From the NCBI GenBank assembly GCA_002050125.1, contig MWTA01000058.1:1-64000 (forward strand): a stretch of 64,000 nt of DNA, read 5' to 3'. Position numbers and translations under genes: made by a program. Under the pieces are notes generated by a model. The model was given only the letters and a program-made list of their open reading frames with translations, had not been told where the DNA came from and made no database searches. Origin of the DNA: Anaerolineae bacterium UTCFX2 (GTDB lineage Bacteria; Chloroflexota; Anaerolineae; Anaerolineales; UBA4823). Positions 44,193 through 53,771 of this stretch are shown in pieces (positions within the stretch are counted from its first letter, which is position 1; every line of letters starts with the position of its first letter).

Positions 44193-45503
44193 TTAGCTTT
44201 GACCGTTTTCCGTCAGCATCAGGCGCGCCGCGCGGCGGGCGATTTCGACCGCAAAATTGGTGCCGCGATCCCAGGGATAAACCTGGCTCATGCTGGCAAA
44301 AAACAAACCCGGGATCGGGGTTTGAATGGGGGGAATGTTCTTTGAGTGGTTCACGAGCGGCACCGGCTGGGCGTAATTGGTGCGAAAGAGCCAGGTTTTG
44401 CGGATCCAGTCCGGGGAAAAAGACGGGTTGAAGCGCGTCAGGGAAGGCAGGAAGCGCTCCAACAGCTCTTCCTGGGAAAGGCGGAAGTATTCGTGATCGG
44501 TCTCCAGGTAATCGCCGATGTAGACGATGTGCTCGCCCGCGAAATGCTCCGCTGAGACGAAGTTCGTATGCTCAACCAGCGCCAGGTAGGGGAAGCCCGC
44601 CGACTTGGGGATGTTGTACCAGTAATAACCTTGCTCGGAGAGTTGATGCTTCAACGCCAGGATCATCACAACCGCGCCCATGCTCTCGAGTTCGAGCAAG
44701 CCGCGCAGGTAGTCCGCGGGCAAGCTGGGCGCTAGGCGCGCCAGGAGCGCGGGGGAGGTAGTGACCAGGCACTGGTCGAAGCGCCCTGCGCCGTGCGCCG
44801 TCTCGATCATCAACCCGCTTTGCGGGAGGGAGTCGATCTGCACTACGGGGGTGGAAAGCTGGATCTCGACGCCAAGCTGCTGGATGTGCTCGGCAAGCAA
44901 ATCGGCGAAGGCTTGAAACCCGCCCTGGAACGTGCCCAGGCGGGTTGTGCGGGCTTTGAGGCGCGCCCACATCCACGCCATATTCACTTTGGCGGCGTAG
45001 CGCTCGCCAAATTTCCCCAAAAGCAGGGGCTGCCACATCAGCTCATAGACTTGATCGCCCGCCCAGCGGCGCATCCATTCGGCGACGGTGTATTGTTCCA
45101 GGGTTTTCCAGTTGCTGGTCAGTTTGAGGTAGAGACCCACCAAGCCGAAGCGGATTTTGTTAATCCCCCAGCCGAGGCCTGGAAAGAGGATCGCCTTGAG
45201 GATCGAGTCGAAAGGGTAGAAGCGACCGTTGTAATACATGACGGTGTACGGTCGTTCGAAAACCACCCGGCTGTGCAAGCCGAGCTCGTCAACCAGGTTG
45301 AGCAGGTGCCGGTCGCTGGCGAAAAAATGGTGATAGTATTCCTCTACCGACCAGTCCCATTCCGGCTCCTTGAAACCTGCCGCCAACCCGCCGACTTGCG
45401 CGCTTGCTTCGAGCACGGTCACATCGTGCCCCGCCTGTGCCAGGTCGTATGCGGCTGACAAACCGCCGAACCCGGCGCCGATGACCGCGATTTTTTTCTT
45501 CAA
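44193..45503 (-). CDS. FAD-dependent oxidoreductase (protoporphyrinogen oxidase/amine oxidase-like)
   Basis: A 436-residue flavoprotein. The FAD-binding GxGxxG is in IAVIGAGFGGLSAAYDLAQAG (residues 5-25) and the next acidic strand is VTVLEASAQVGG. The C-terminal end has the FAD motif around PGLFFASMSQVYPWDRGTNFAVEIA. It resembles NAD(P)/FAD oxidoreductases annotated as UDP-galactopyranose mutase-, desaturase- or protoporphyrinogen oxidase-like. Its stop is 80 bases before the EamA gene start. It begins immediately after the UPF0104 gene stop (45504), so the two are coupled. The real substrate is open. Confidence 0.85.
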   Translation of the reverse strand: MKKKIAVIGAGFGGLSAAYDLAQAGHDVTVLEASAQVGGLAAGFKEPEWDWSVEEYYHHFFASDRHLLNLVDELGLHSRVVFERPYTVMYYNGRFYPFDSILKAILFPGLGWGINKIRFGLVGLYLKLTSNWKTLEQYTVAEWMRRWAGDQVYELMWQPLLLGKFGERYAAKVNMAWMWARLKARTTRLGTFQGGFQAFADLLAEHIQQLGVEIQLSTPVVQIDSLPQSGLMIETAHGAGRFDQCLVTTSPALLARLAPSLPADYLRGLLELESMGAVVMILALKHQLSEQGYYWYNIPKSAGFPYLALVEHTNFVSAEHFAGEHIVYIGDYLETDHEYFRLSQEELLERFLPSLTRFNPSFSPDWIRKTWLFRTNYAQPVPLVNHSKNIPPIQTPIPGLFFASMSQVYPWDRGTNFAVEIARRAARLMLTENGQS

Positions 45504-46520
45504 TCAAGCCTCCGCCCTGAGGGTTTCCATTTCTGCGCTGTAGTGAATGCCTTTTTTAAACATATAATAGCCGCCCAAGGCGGTGATCGGCAGCCAGAGG
45601 GCGGCGTGGAGCGCCAGGGTGTAGGCAGCCGCGGTCGCTTTGGGGACGTTGTAAGCCTGAAGCACGGCGATCCCCGGGGCGTCGAACGTGCCAACATAAC
45701 CGGGCGCCGAGGGGATCGTGGTCGCCAGGTTGACGATGCCGTTCATCAGCATCAGCGCGAAGAAGCTCACCCGGAACGGGAAGGCGTGCATCAAGAACCA
45801 GTATTTCCCGGTTTCGAGCAGCCAGATCACCACCGAGGTCAGGAAAATCATCAGCGCGCCGCGCGGCGAGCGCAACGCCGCCAGACCCCCCAAGAAGCGG
45901 TTGGAAAACCCGAGAATGGGTTCGCGGAAACGCTCCGGCAAGAACCGGCTCACAAACGCGGCGAGGATTGCCTGAGCGCGCCCGGGGTACATCGCGGCAG
46001 CCAGAAACACCAGCAGGGCGCCGATGAAAATTACGGTGCCGCCGAGCGCAAGTGTGCGGATATCGCCCACAAAACCCGAACTGGTGGTCAGCAGCGCGAG
46101 CTCAGCCAGGTTGATAAAGATAAACCCCAGCATGACCACGCCGTCAAAGACGCGCTCGACGATGATCGTAGCAAGCGAAGCAGAGATAGGGATGTCCTCA
46201 TCCTTTTTAAGCACCACTGCCCGCAGCAGTTCGCCCGCGCGGGCTGGCAGAATGTTGTTGCCGAAGTATCCGATGGCTACGGTGGGGAACAGTTCACTGG
46301 TGGAGATCGATTTGAGGGGTTTTAGCAAATAATGCCAGCGCCAGGCACGCGCCCACACGGCGACGAAATACACCGCGACGCCGGGCAGGAGCCACCAGTA
46401 GTTGGCATTTTGGAACGCCTGGCTCAACTCGTCCAGATGCAAGCCGCGCAACGCGATGTAGAGAAATACCAGGCTGATGACTAACCCCAGCCAGAATTGC
46501 CAGCGTTTCACGCCGCTCAT
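45504..46520 (-). CDS. UPF0104/lysylphosphatidylglycerol synthase-like membrane protein
   Basis: A 338-residue polytopic protein with about eight helices. It shows the flippase-like domain signature LVISLVFLYIALRGL and the conserved FGNNILPARAGELLRAVVLKK, as in the UPF0104/LPG_synthase_TM family (AglD, MprF N-terminus). Such proteins move or modify polar lipids and are often next to glycosyltransferases or oxidoreductases, as here. The ATG at 46520 is preferred to a TTG at 46532. It is divergent from the Ig/TolB-like gene, whose -10 lies only 18 bases from this start. Confidence 0.85.
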   Translation of the reverse strand: MSGVKRWQFWLGLVISLVFLYIALRGLHLDELSQAFQNANYWWLLPGVAVYFVAVWARAWRWHYLLKPLKSISTSELFPTVAIGYFGNNILPARAGELLRAVVLKKDEDIPISASLATIIVERVFDGVVMLGFIFINLAELALLTTSSGFVGDIRTLALGGTVIFIGALLVFLAAAMYPGRAQAILAAFVSRFLPERFREPILGFSNRFLGGLAALRSPRGALMIFLTSVVIWLLETGKYWFLMHAFPFRVSFFALMLMNGIVNLATTIPSAPGYVGTFDAPGIAVLQAYNVPKATAAAYTLALHAALWLPITALGGYYMFKKGIHYSAEMETLRAEA

Positions 46521-46550
46521 TCTACCACTCAATTGGATATAATTTGCGTT

Positions 46551-47990
46551 ATGCGTAACCTGCTGAAGGTTGGGTTGTTAGTGGGGGCGTTGGCAATTTT
46601 AGCAGCGGTATCAGTCTTTGTGTGGGGGGCGCCGCGCGTTCTGGAAGTTCTGCCTGCGGATGGGTCCGAGGGCGTTCCTGCCCGGGCGCAGGTGAAAATC
46701 ACTTTCTCGCAGCCTTTGGACAGCGCAGCTACAGAAGCGCGCTTGAGCTTCGACCCGCCCATAGAAGGGGCTTATACCTGGGAAGGCAGCCAACTGATTT
46801 TCACGCCCGAGCAAGCCTGGCTCGCTGGCGGGACGGTGCGCGTCCGGCTGGAGGCTGGAGCGCCAGCCCGGTCATTCCCGTGGTTGAGGCTGCGCGAGGA
46901 GGGCGCATGGTCTTTTTCGATCCGTTTGCCGCAGATCCTCTATCTCTTTCCAGCGGTTGGATCGGCTAACCTGTATCGGTATGACCCCGTCCGCGCCCAA
47001 AGCGCGCCGCTGACCGGCTTCGAAGCCGGCGTGCTCGATTTTACGGTCGATGGCGCGGGGCAGGCGGTTTATCTCAGCGTCCGGCGCGGGGCGGAGGGCA
47101 GCGTGATCTACCGGATGGACCTCTCGACTGAAGTGGTGACCAGCGACAATACGGGAAAAGGCTCAGGTTCGCAAGCGGCGGCAGATTTTCAGGTTGTTTA
47201 TGAGTGCGAACAAGCGATTTGCAGCGAACTGGCGCTGGAGCCAGCCGGGCGCTACCTGGCGTATGAGCGCCGCGCGCTGCCTGGGGGCGCCGGGTCGCAA
47301 GCGCCGCAGGTATGGGTTTTGCCCCTCCAGCCGGCTGACGGCGAACCCGCATTTCTGGCTGGGCTGGCGGATCACCAGACGATATTGCCAGCCTGGTCGA
47401 GCCGGGGCGTGCTGGCGGTGTACGACCGCGACGCTTCAGCTTATCTTTTTAGCGAGCCGGGCAAGGGTGTGCAGGCGCGCTTTCCAAATCGAACCGGCGA
47501 GCAAGGCGCCTGGCGCCCGGATGGCGAGGCTTTTCTGGCGCCCGAAATCATCTATCTGGGGGCAAACATCTCTCCAGAGCTTTCCGGTCTAGAATCGCTA
47601 GCAGACAGCCATTTGATCCTTTTCTTTCTTCACAGTGAGAAGACGCAGGACCTCACCCCCGGAGAAGGCATCGAAGACACCGCGCCCGCTTATTCGAAGG
47701 ATGGCAATTTTCTGGCATTTGCCCGCAAATACCTGGACGTTCAGAACTGGACGCCGGGACGCCAGCTCTGGATTGCGCAGGCGGTCAGCCGGGAAGCGCG
47801 CCAGATGACCGATGTGGCGGTTTACAATCATTTCGATTTTGCCTGGAACCCTGCCAGCGATCAGCTCGTCTATGTGCGGTTTGACCAGAGCGCGCTGAGC
47901 CAGCCGCCGGAAATCTGGCTGCTCGATTTGGCTTCCAACCAGTCCACCAGCTTGATCCAGGGTGGATTTTCGCCGCAATGGGCGCCTTGA
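46551..47990 (+). CDS. SbsA-type Ig domain plus TolB-like beta-propeller protein
   Basis: 479 residues from the ATG at 46551 (MRNLLKVGLLVGAL). A signal anchor helix (about 8-26) is followed by an Ig-like domain of the SbsA/Big_5 type (EVLPADGSEGVPARAQVKITFSQPLD, about 30-110). Repeated WD40/TolB-like blades follow (SANLYRYDP, FTVDGAGQAVYLSV, ILPAWSSRGVLAVYD, APAYSKDGNFLAFAR, FDFAWNPASDQLVYVR). It is probably tethered outside the membrane and binds or senses an unknown ligand. TATAAT (46538-46543) ends 7 bases before the ATG, so the transcript is probably leaderless. It ends 78 bases upstream of the LysM gene. Confidence 0.75.
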   Translation: MRNLLKVGLLVGALAILAAVSVFVWGAPRVLEVLPADGSEGVPARAQVKITFSQPLDSAATEARLSFDPPIEGAYTWEGSQLIFTPEQAWLAGGTVRVRLEAGAPARSFPWLRLREEGAWSFSIRLPQILYLFPAVGSANLYRYDPVRAQSAPLTGFEAGVLDFTVDGAGQAVYLSVRRGAEGSVIYRMDLSTEVVTSDNTGKGSGSQAAADFQVVYECEQAICSELALEPAGRYLAYERRALPGGAGSQAPQVWVLPLQPADGEPAFLAGLADHQTILPAWSSRGVLAVYDRDASAYLFSEPGKGVQARFPNRTGEQGAWRPDGEAFLAPEIIYLGANISPELSGLESLADSHLILFFLHSEKTQDLTPGEGIEDTAPAYSKDGNFLAFARKYLDVQNWTPGRQLWIAQAVSREARQMTDVAVYNHFDFAWNPASDQLVYVRFDQSALSQPPEIWLLDLASNQSTSLIQGGFSPQWAP

Positions 47991-48068
47991 ACGGCAGCTA
48001 TTCCATACCCCCTAAAGCGGTCGAAAATAGTGTAGAATCAAACTGAAAGGAATGGACGAGAACAAATT

Positions 48069-48845
48069 ATGAGCGAAAAAGAAAGCGCCCAAAATGTGAT
48101 TGAAAGCTATCGCAAAAGGCAGCAAGCGGCTCGCCGGGCGCCGCTGTTACTTGGCGTGACAGCTGTGCTGCTCATCGCGGGCGCGGCTATCCTGATCTTT
48201 TGGCTGCTGGGTTCTGGAACGCCGAAATTCTCCATCGCTTTGTTTCCGTCACCCACCCCGACGCCCACTGAAACCGCTACGCCGACGATGACCGCGACCG
48301 CCAGCCCCACCGCAACTGAAACGCTTCCGCCTACCGAGACCCCAACGGAGACGGCTATTCCGACCCAATCCGGTCCCTTTGTTTACCAGGTCGAGGAGGG
48401 CGACAGCCTCTGGACGATCTCCCAGGAATTCAAGGTGGATCTGCTGGTGCTGATCGCGGTGAACAACCTGGATCCGGCTTCACCGGGGATCCGGGTTGGG
48501 GACAAACTGATCATCCCGGCGCCGGACACCCAACTACCGAGCCCTACGCCGCTGCCAACCAACATCGGCCGCGGGACGCGCATCGAATATCGGGTGCAGT
48601 TAGGCGATTCTCTCGGCGCGATTGCCACCCGCTTTAACAGCACCGTCGAAGACATCAAAGAAGAGAACAAAATCGAAAATGAGAACTCGATTTTTCCGGG
48701 GCAGATGCTGATCATCCGGGTGAATATTGTCACGCCGGCGCCGACCGCGACCGAAGTGCCAACCGTCGTATTCCAGGTGAACGGCACGCTTGTGCCGACC
48801 GCGATCACTCCCGGAGTGCCAGCCGCTCCCAGCGCCACACCCTAG
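48069..48845 (+). CDS. Membrane-anchored protein with two LysM domains
   Basis: 258 residues. One transmembrane helix (about 28-50), then a long Thr/Pro/Ser linker (about 58-100, TPTPTET-type repeats), then two LysM peptidoglycan-binding domains: VYQVEEGDSLWTISQEF... to KLIIPAP (about 103-155) and EYRVQLGDSLGAIATRF... to MLIIRVN (about 175-222). The C-terminal tail is also Thr/Pro-rich. It probably attaches to peptidoglycan. TAGAAT at 48033-48038 is a possible -10. A 6-codon frame (48052-48072, MDENKL) precedes it and its TGA overlaps the ATG as ATGA, which may couple translation. Confidence 0.8.
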   Translation: MSEKESAQNVIESYRKRQQAARRAPLLLGVTAVLLIAGAAILIFWLLGSGTPKFSIALFPSPTPTPTETATPTMTATASPTATETLPPTETPTETAIPTQSGPFVYQVEEGDSLWTISQEFKVDLLVLIAVNNLDPASPGIRVGDKLIIPAPDTQLPSPTPLPTNIGRGTRIEYRVQLGDSLGAIATRFNSTVEDIKEENKIENENSIFPGQMLIIRVNIVTPAPTATEVPTVVFQVNGTLVPTAITPGVPAAPSATP

Positions 48846-48858
48846 AATCCCGACCTGG

Positions 48859-48909
48859 AACGCCGCCGCAACGCGCCCCGGCTGTTGAGGGGTCGATTGC
48901 GGCGGCGTT
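48859..48909. terminator. Large inverted repeat between convergent genes
   Basis: Perfect 13-bp arms, AACGCCGCCGCAA (48859-48871) and TTGCGGCGGCGTT (48897-48909), around a 25-base loop that holds an inner CCCC/GGGG pair. It lies between the convergent LysM and CapA genes and is a probable bidirectional terminator, although there is no long T tract. Confidence 0.6.
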
Positions 48910-48995
48910 TGCATTTCAGGTTCAACCGCCCTATTCAGCGTGCGGCGGACTCGGCGGGCAGGTGTGCTGCTCTTTGAATCTGATCAGGAACCCGG

Positions 48996-50231
48996 TCAGG
49001 GCAGGGCAGCGCTGGAGCGAGCGATGCTCTCGAGAATCTCAGCCGCCTCTTCGGGGTCGGCGATGTGGACGCGGCCGTCGGCGTCGGTGTGTGTGGGGAT
49101 CAAGCGGTAACCCAGGTACTGGCTGCCTTTAAAGTCTACCAGCAAGATGATCCCCTGACGGTGGTCGCGCAGCCCCTGATCGAACACAAAGTTTCCCAGC
49201 CCGTAGAAAACCGGCACGCCGTCCAACTCCTGGATCGCCTGCACCACGTGGGTGTGATTGCCGACGATCAGGTCTGCGCCATATTCGATCAACTGACGGG
49301 CTTGTTGCTGCTGGTTCCAGTTTGGGATGGCGATGTCCTCCGAACCCCAATGCGGCATGGCGATCACCACATCGGCTGACTGGCGCGCCAGTTCAATTGC
49401 GCGCTTCATGTTCTCCGGGATCAGGTGGGCGATGCCCGGGTGGTCTTCACCCGCAAAAACAACCGGGTCCATCTTGCTGTCGCCCAGCGAGACGAAGCCA
49501 AACCGCACGCCGTTGCGCGTAAACACAACCGGCTGGAGTGCCGCCTCGAGGTCCGCGCCGGCGCCCACGGTCTGAATGCCGGCGCGCTGCAGGTTGGCGA
49601 GCGTGTCAAAGAAAGCGTAATCGCACCAGGATTTCATCAGTCCACAGTCTTTGATGTGATTGGTCGCGACTCCCATCAGGTCGAAACCCGCCCGGGCTGC
49701 GGCGCCGGCGTTGTCCGGGCTGCCGACAAGCTGCCACGTGGTCAGGCAGCCGGTGTGTTCCACCCGATCCGACATGGTGGCATTAAAGACGCCCACGGTC
49801 AGGTCCGCCGCAGAGAGTGTCTCGCGCACTTCTTCGTAGGGGTAATCGGGGTTGCCGATTTCGTCCAGCTTAGCCTGGACGCAGCGCGCCGGCACGATGA
49901 TGCCGGTGAAGATCAGCGTGGTGGTCAGCGGCTCGGCGGTTGGGGTCAGGCTGGGCGTGAGGCTAGGTTTGGCGGTTGGCAATGCCTCGGCGGTGGATGG
50001 GGGCAGAAGCGTAGCCGTGTGCGTGGACGAGGGCAGGAGCGTGGTGGTGTGGGTGGCTGGGATCGCGGCAGGGGTAGGGGAAGAAGTCGAAAGCGTGATA
50101 ACTTCCGGGCTGACCTGACGCTCCACGGGCGCAGCCGCCGACCCGCTTTGACAGGCAGTTTGGAACAGCGCAAGGCTCAATAGGAAGATCAGGGTAAGCG
50201 GAGGAAAGGGGAATATTGAAGATCGGCGCAT
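48996..50231 (-). CDS. CapA family (poly-gamma-glutamate capsule biosynthesis-type) lipoprotein
   Basis: 411 residues. A signal peptide ends in a lipobox-like cysteine (LALFQTACQSGSAA), and a Thr/Pro/Ser-rich linker follows (about 45-95). The PGA_cap domain (about 105-370) includes LIFTGIIVPARC, LVGSPDNAGAAARAGFDLMGVATNHIKDCG and FYGLGNFVFDQGL. The CapA fold resembles a metallophosphatase-like enzyme; a capsule role is known only in Bacillus. Here it has no CapB/CapC partners, so the function may differ. AGAGACC/CAGGATG precede the start. It is 24 bases downstream of ftsK. Confidence 0.85.
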   Translation of the reverse strand: MRRSSIFPFPPLTLIFLLSLALFQTACQSGSAAAPVERQVSPEVITLSTSSPTPAAIPATHTTTLLPSSTHTATLLPPSTAEALPTAKPSLTPSLTPTAEPLTTTLIFTGIIVPARCVQAKLDEIGNPDYPYEEVRETLSAADLTVGVFNATMSDRVEHTGCLTTWQLVGSPDNAGAAARAGFDLMGVATNHIKDCGLMKSWCDYAFFDTLANLQRAGIQTVGAGADLEAALQPVVFTRNGVRFGFVSLGDSKMDPVVFAGEDHPGIAHLIPENMKRAIELARQSADVVIAMPHWGSEDIAIPNWNQQQQARQLIEYGADLIVGNHTHVVQAIQELDGVPVFYGLGNFVFDQGLRDHRQGIILLVDFKGSQYLGYRLIPTHTDADGRVHIADPEEAAEILESIARSSAALP

Positions 50232-50255
50232 CCTGTGAGGTCTCTTTTTGATTGG

Positions 50256-52652
50256 TTAGTTTTCGTCTGCGGGAGGGGCGGTTGGGCCGTAGTCCAGGAT
50301 CTCGCGCGTGCCGGTGCCGGGGTCTGGAGGACCGATGATGCTCTGTTCTTCCATTGTCTCGATCAGCCGGGCCGCGCGGGTGTAACCAATGCGCAGGCGG
50401 CGCTGAAGCATGGAGATCGAAGCCCGGCCCTGGCGGCGCGAGAGATCGACCGCCTCTTTGAGCATTGGGTCGGCGTTGTCCTGCTCCATCTCCTCCCAAA
50501 GCGGGATCTGTTTGAGCGGAAGACCAGCGAGCGGAGCGTCTGGCGCGCCGCCGGCTGTGCTCGGCGCGGGTTGGATCAAGCCGGCAAAGCTCTGCCAGTA
50601 CGTGACCAGTTTGAGCGTCTCGACCTCGGAGACGAAAACGCCCTGCAGACGCACGGGCGCCGGCGCGTCGGGAGCCTGAAAGAGCATATCGCCTCGCCCG
50701 AGCAGCCGCTCGGCGCCCGGCTGATCCAAGATGACCCGGCTGTCAACCCCGGATGCCACCGCGAACGCGATGCGCGCCGGAAAATTGGCTTTGATTAAGC
50801 CGGTGACCACGTCTACCGAGGGGCGCTGGGTGGCAATCACCAAATGGATGCCAGTGGCGCGCGCCAGTTGAGCCAGGCGCGTGATGGTGCGCTCGGTCTC
50901 ATCCGGGGAGAGCATCATCAAATCAGCCAGTTCGTCGATGATCACGACCAGGAAGGGCATCTTCTTTTCCCTCTGGGCGACCATGCGCGCGTTGTACTCC
51001 TGGATGTTGCGGCACCCGGCTTCTGCCAGCTTACGGTAGCGCATGTCCATCTCGCGCGTGACCCATTGCAATACGGTCACAACGCGCTCCAATTCCACCA
51101 CGACCGGCGCAAGCAAGTGTGGGATGCCGTTGTAGCCGGTCAACTCGACCCGCTTGGGGTCCACCATAACGATCCGCAGGTCGTTGGGCGTGTTGTGGAG
51201 CAGCAAGCAGCAGATCAGCGCGTTAACGCACACCGACTTTCCCGATCCTGTGGCTCCGGCGATGAGCAAATGGGGCATGCTGCTCAGGTCGGCTGCCACG
51301 GCGTTGCCCGAGACGTTCAAACCCAGCGCGAAACGCAGCGGAGATTTAAGCCGCTTAAAGGCTTCGCTCTCGATCAGGTCGCGCAGCGCCACCAGGGTGA
51401 TCTCTTCATTGGGCACCTCGATGCCGACAAACCCTTTGCCGGGCACCGGCGCCTGGACGCGAATGGTGCGGGCTGAGAGAGCCAGCGCCAGATCGTCCGC
51501 CAGGGAGGCGATCTTGCCGACCCGGACGCGCATCCGCCCGCCGCGCGACTCGATGAAGTCCGGTTCGACGCCGAATTGGGTGATGGCGGGCCCGCGGTTG
51601 ATTTCGACCACCCGCCCCGGCGCCCCAAAGGAGGCAAGCGTTTCCTGGATCACATAGGCGCGCTGCCGATCCGACTCGTCGCTCTGCACCGTTTCGCTGC
51701 CCGCGTCGAGGATCTCTTGCAGCGGCGGGAGCGTCCATTGGAGCGCCGCCTCAGCCTGCCCCGACTGGAGCGGCTGGGACAGAAACGACGGCGTTGCCGA
51801 TCCAGCCGCGGCGGTCGAAATCGGAGAAGACGAAGCTGAAATATTCGTAGAGAATTCGGAAGTCGAGATGGCGGACCCGGTCTGCTTGAGCCGGCGTTCT
51901 TGGCGCAAATCGCTCCACCAGTCCTGGACGTTCTCGATCGCAGACGTAAAGACGTGAAGCAGCTCGGCGATGGTGATGTCGAGCAACAGCGCCAGGGAGA
52001 TCAGCAGCCACGCGCCCAGCGCAATCGCTGCGCCGCCCGGTCCCAGGAAGGCAACCAGCGCGCCGGCGGTCAGTCCGCCCGCGTACCCGCCGCCCTGCTG
52101 CTGAGCTGCCAGTTCCATCGCCGGGGCGTCCCGGATCAGCATAGCGGTGAAATGCACCAGCGCCAGCAGGTTGAAAAACAGCAGGATGAAACCCACCAGC
52201 CGCTCGACGGCGAGCTGCGGAATACGCTCAAAGCTGCGCAGGATGAACCACAACCCCCCGGCGAGGAGGATCAACGGAAAGACAAAGCGCCCCCAGCCGA
52301 ATGCCAAGCCAATTGCGTCGACCCAGGCGCCGGTCAGGCTGCCCTGGAGCGGCGAAAGCATGCTCAACAGAGTGAGCAAGCCCAGCAAAGCCATCACGAT
52401 GCCGAGGATATCGAGTTTTTGATCGATTGACAGACCGGCGCGCACCGGAGCAGCCGGGCTCTTCTTTTTCGGGATCGCAGTTTTAGGAGTTGGCTTGCCG
52501 TGCGGCTGGCGCCCGCCGCGGCTGGGTGAGGCGCCGGCGGATTTATGCGCCTTATGGCTGCCCGCCTGAGGGGAGGTTTTCGGGCGCGCTGAGGGGGTCT
52601 TTGAGGCGGGCTTGCTCTTCGTCTGATTGGAAGATTTCTTGGTGGCAGCCAT
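50256..52652 (-). CDS. ftsK: DNA translocase FtsK/SpoIIIE
   Basis: 798 residues from the ATG at 52652. The basic, Ala/Pro/Lys-rich N-terminus (about 1-70) is followed by four transmembrane helices (about 80-230), a linker and the motor domain with Walker A LLIAGATGSGKSVCVNALIC (near 450) and Walker B VIIDELADLMML (near 580). A typical C-terminal gamma (winged-helix) DNA-binding region with ISMLQRRLRIGYTRAARLI ends the protein. It pumps DNA during chromosome segregation at division. On the minus strand TATAAT at 52665-52670, in the extended form TGCTATAAT, lies 12 bases before the ATG. CapA follows 24 bases downstream. Confidence 0.96.
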   Translation of the reverse strand: MAATKKSSNQTKSKPASKTPSARPKTSPQAGSHKAHKSAGASPSRGGRQPHGKPTPKTAIPKKKSPAAPVRAGLSIDQKLDILGIVMALLGLLTLLSMLSPLQGSLTGAWVDAIGLAFGWGRFVFPLILLAGGLWFILRSFERIPQLAVERLVGFILLFFNLLALVHFTAMLIRDAPAMELAAQQQGGGYAGGLTAGALVAFLGPGGAAIALGAWLLISLALLLDITIAELLHVFTSAIENVQDWWSDLRQERRLKQTGSAISTSEFSTNISASSSPISTAAAGSATPSFLSQPLQSGQAEAALQWTLPPLQEILDAGSETVQSDESDRQRAYVIQETLASFGAPGRVVEINRGPAITQFGVEPDFIESRGGRMRVRVGKIASLADDLALALSARTIRVQAPVPGKGFVGIEVPNEEITLVALRDLIESEAFKRLKSPLRFALGLNVSGNAVAADLSSMPHLLIAGATGSGKSVCVNALICCLLLHNTPNDLRIVMVDPKRVELTGYNGIPHLLAPVVVELERVVTVLQWVTREMDMRYRKLAEAGCRNIQEYNARMVAQREKKMPFLVVIIDELADLMMLSPDETERTITRLAQLARATGIHLVIATQRPSVDVVTGLIKANFPARIAFAVASGVDSRVILDQPGAERLLGRGDMLFQAPDAPAPVRLQGVFVSEVETLKLVTYWQSFAGLIQPAPSTAGGAPDAPLAGLPLKQIPLWEEMEQDNADPMLKEAVDLSRRQGRASISMLQRRLRIGYTRAARLIETMEEQSIIGPPDPGTGTREILDYGPTAPPADEN

Positions 52653-52777
52653 GGTTCGCTGAGGATTATAGCACAAATGGTCTGTTCGCCCTTTTTATTG
52701 GCAAGCGCTGGCGGAACATGGGGTACAATTGCATGGTAGCCCTGCGGCTGCAACATCCACTTCGGAATAAGTGCAGC

Positions 52778-53761
52778 TTGTTTGAAATTGTGTTTCTAGG
52801 GACCTCCGCATCAGCGCCATCCGCCCGGCGCGGTCTGTCGGCGCAGATTGTGATGCACGACGAATACCGCTTTCTGGTCGATTGTGGAGAAGGCACTCAG
52901 CGTCAGATTATGCAGTCGGGTCTGGGCTTCAAGCGCCTGAACCGCATTCTGATTACCCACGGGCATCTCGATCACATCCTCGGGCTGGCGGGGTTGTTAT
53001 CGACTTTTTCGCGCTGGGAGACGATCGAAGACCTCGAGATCTACGCTGGCGAATGGGCGCTGGAGCGCATCCATGATCTGCTGTACGGGGTCGTGCTGCG
53101 CGGCGCCCGCCCGCCGATGCGAATCGACCTCAAGGCGATCGAGCCGGGGCTGATTTTCGAGGCGGGGGATTTTCGGGTTCGCGCGTTTCGGGTTTATCAT
53201 CGCGGCCCCGATTCGTTTGGGTTTCTGTTCGAAGAAGCGCCGCGCCGCCCCTTTCTAGCCGAGAAGGCTGAAGCGCTCGGCATCCCGCAGGGTCCCTGGC
53301 GGCGCGGCCTGGTGAACGGGCAGGCGGTGACGCTGCCGGATGGAAGAGTGATCCAACCGGATGAGGTGCTGGGTCCCGAACGGCCCGGCACGCGGCTGGT
53401 GCATGTGGGGGATGTGGGGCGCACCGAGGACTTAGAGGCGGTCTGTCAGAACGCCGACACTCTGGTGATCGAAGCTACTTACCTGGAAGAAGAGCTTGCG
53501 ATGGCTAACGAATTTGCCCACCTCACGGCGCGGCAGGCTGCGACGCTGGCGCAGCGCGCAAAGGTGAGCGAACTGATCCTGACCCATCTTTCGCGGCGCT
53601 ATCGCGAGCGGGACGTGTTAGCGGAAGCCCGCGCGGTCTTCCCGCGCGCCTGGGTAGCGCGCGATTTTGATCGCTTCCAGATCCGGCGGGGGGAGATGGT
53701 CAAGGTCGACGCGCGCAAGAGCCCTCTGCCGGATTACGAACTGGAAAAAGCGCAGGATTAG
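52778..53761 (+). CDS. rnz: RNase Z-like metallo-beta-lactamase (tRNA 3' processing endonuclease)
   Basis: About 327 residues. The metallo-beta-lactamase fold starts at LFEIVFLGTSASAPSARRGL and includes the HxHxDH zinc motif in THGHLDHILGL. Further ligands are seen in HVGDVGRT and LTHLSRRY (ELILTHLSRRY). RNase Z removes the 3' trailer from tRNA precursors. I use the TTG at 52778 as start: it fits the family N-terminus and a TACAAT hexamer (52724-52729) would place the transcription start at about 52736. An ATG at 52733 lies almost on that start and would add 15 residues. It is divergent from ftsK. Confidence 0.82.
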   Translation: MFEIVFLGTSASAPSARRGLSAQIVMHDEYRFLVDCGEGTQRQIMQSGLGFKRLNRILITHGHLDHILGLAGLLSTFSRWETIEDLEIYAGEWALERIHDLLYGVVLRGARPPMRIDLKAIEPGLIFEAGDFRVRAFRVYHRGPDSFGFLFEEAPRRPFLAEKAEALGIPQGPWRRGLVNGQAVTLPDGRVIQPDEVLGPERPGTRLVHVGDVGRTEDLEAVCQNADTLVIEATYLEEELAMANEFAHLTARQAATLAQRAKVSELILTHLSRRYRERDVLAEARAVFPRAWVARDFDRFQIRRGEMVKVDARKSPLPDYELEKAQD

Positions 53762-53771
53762 CGAAAGCGCA

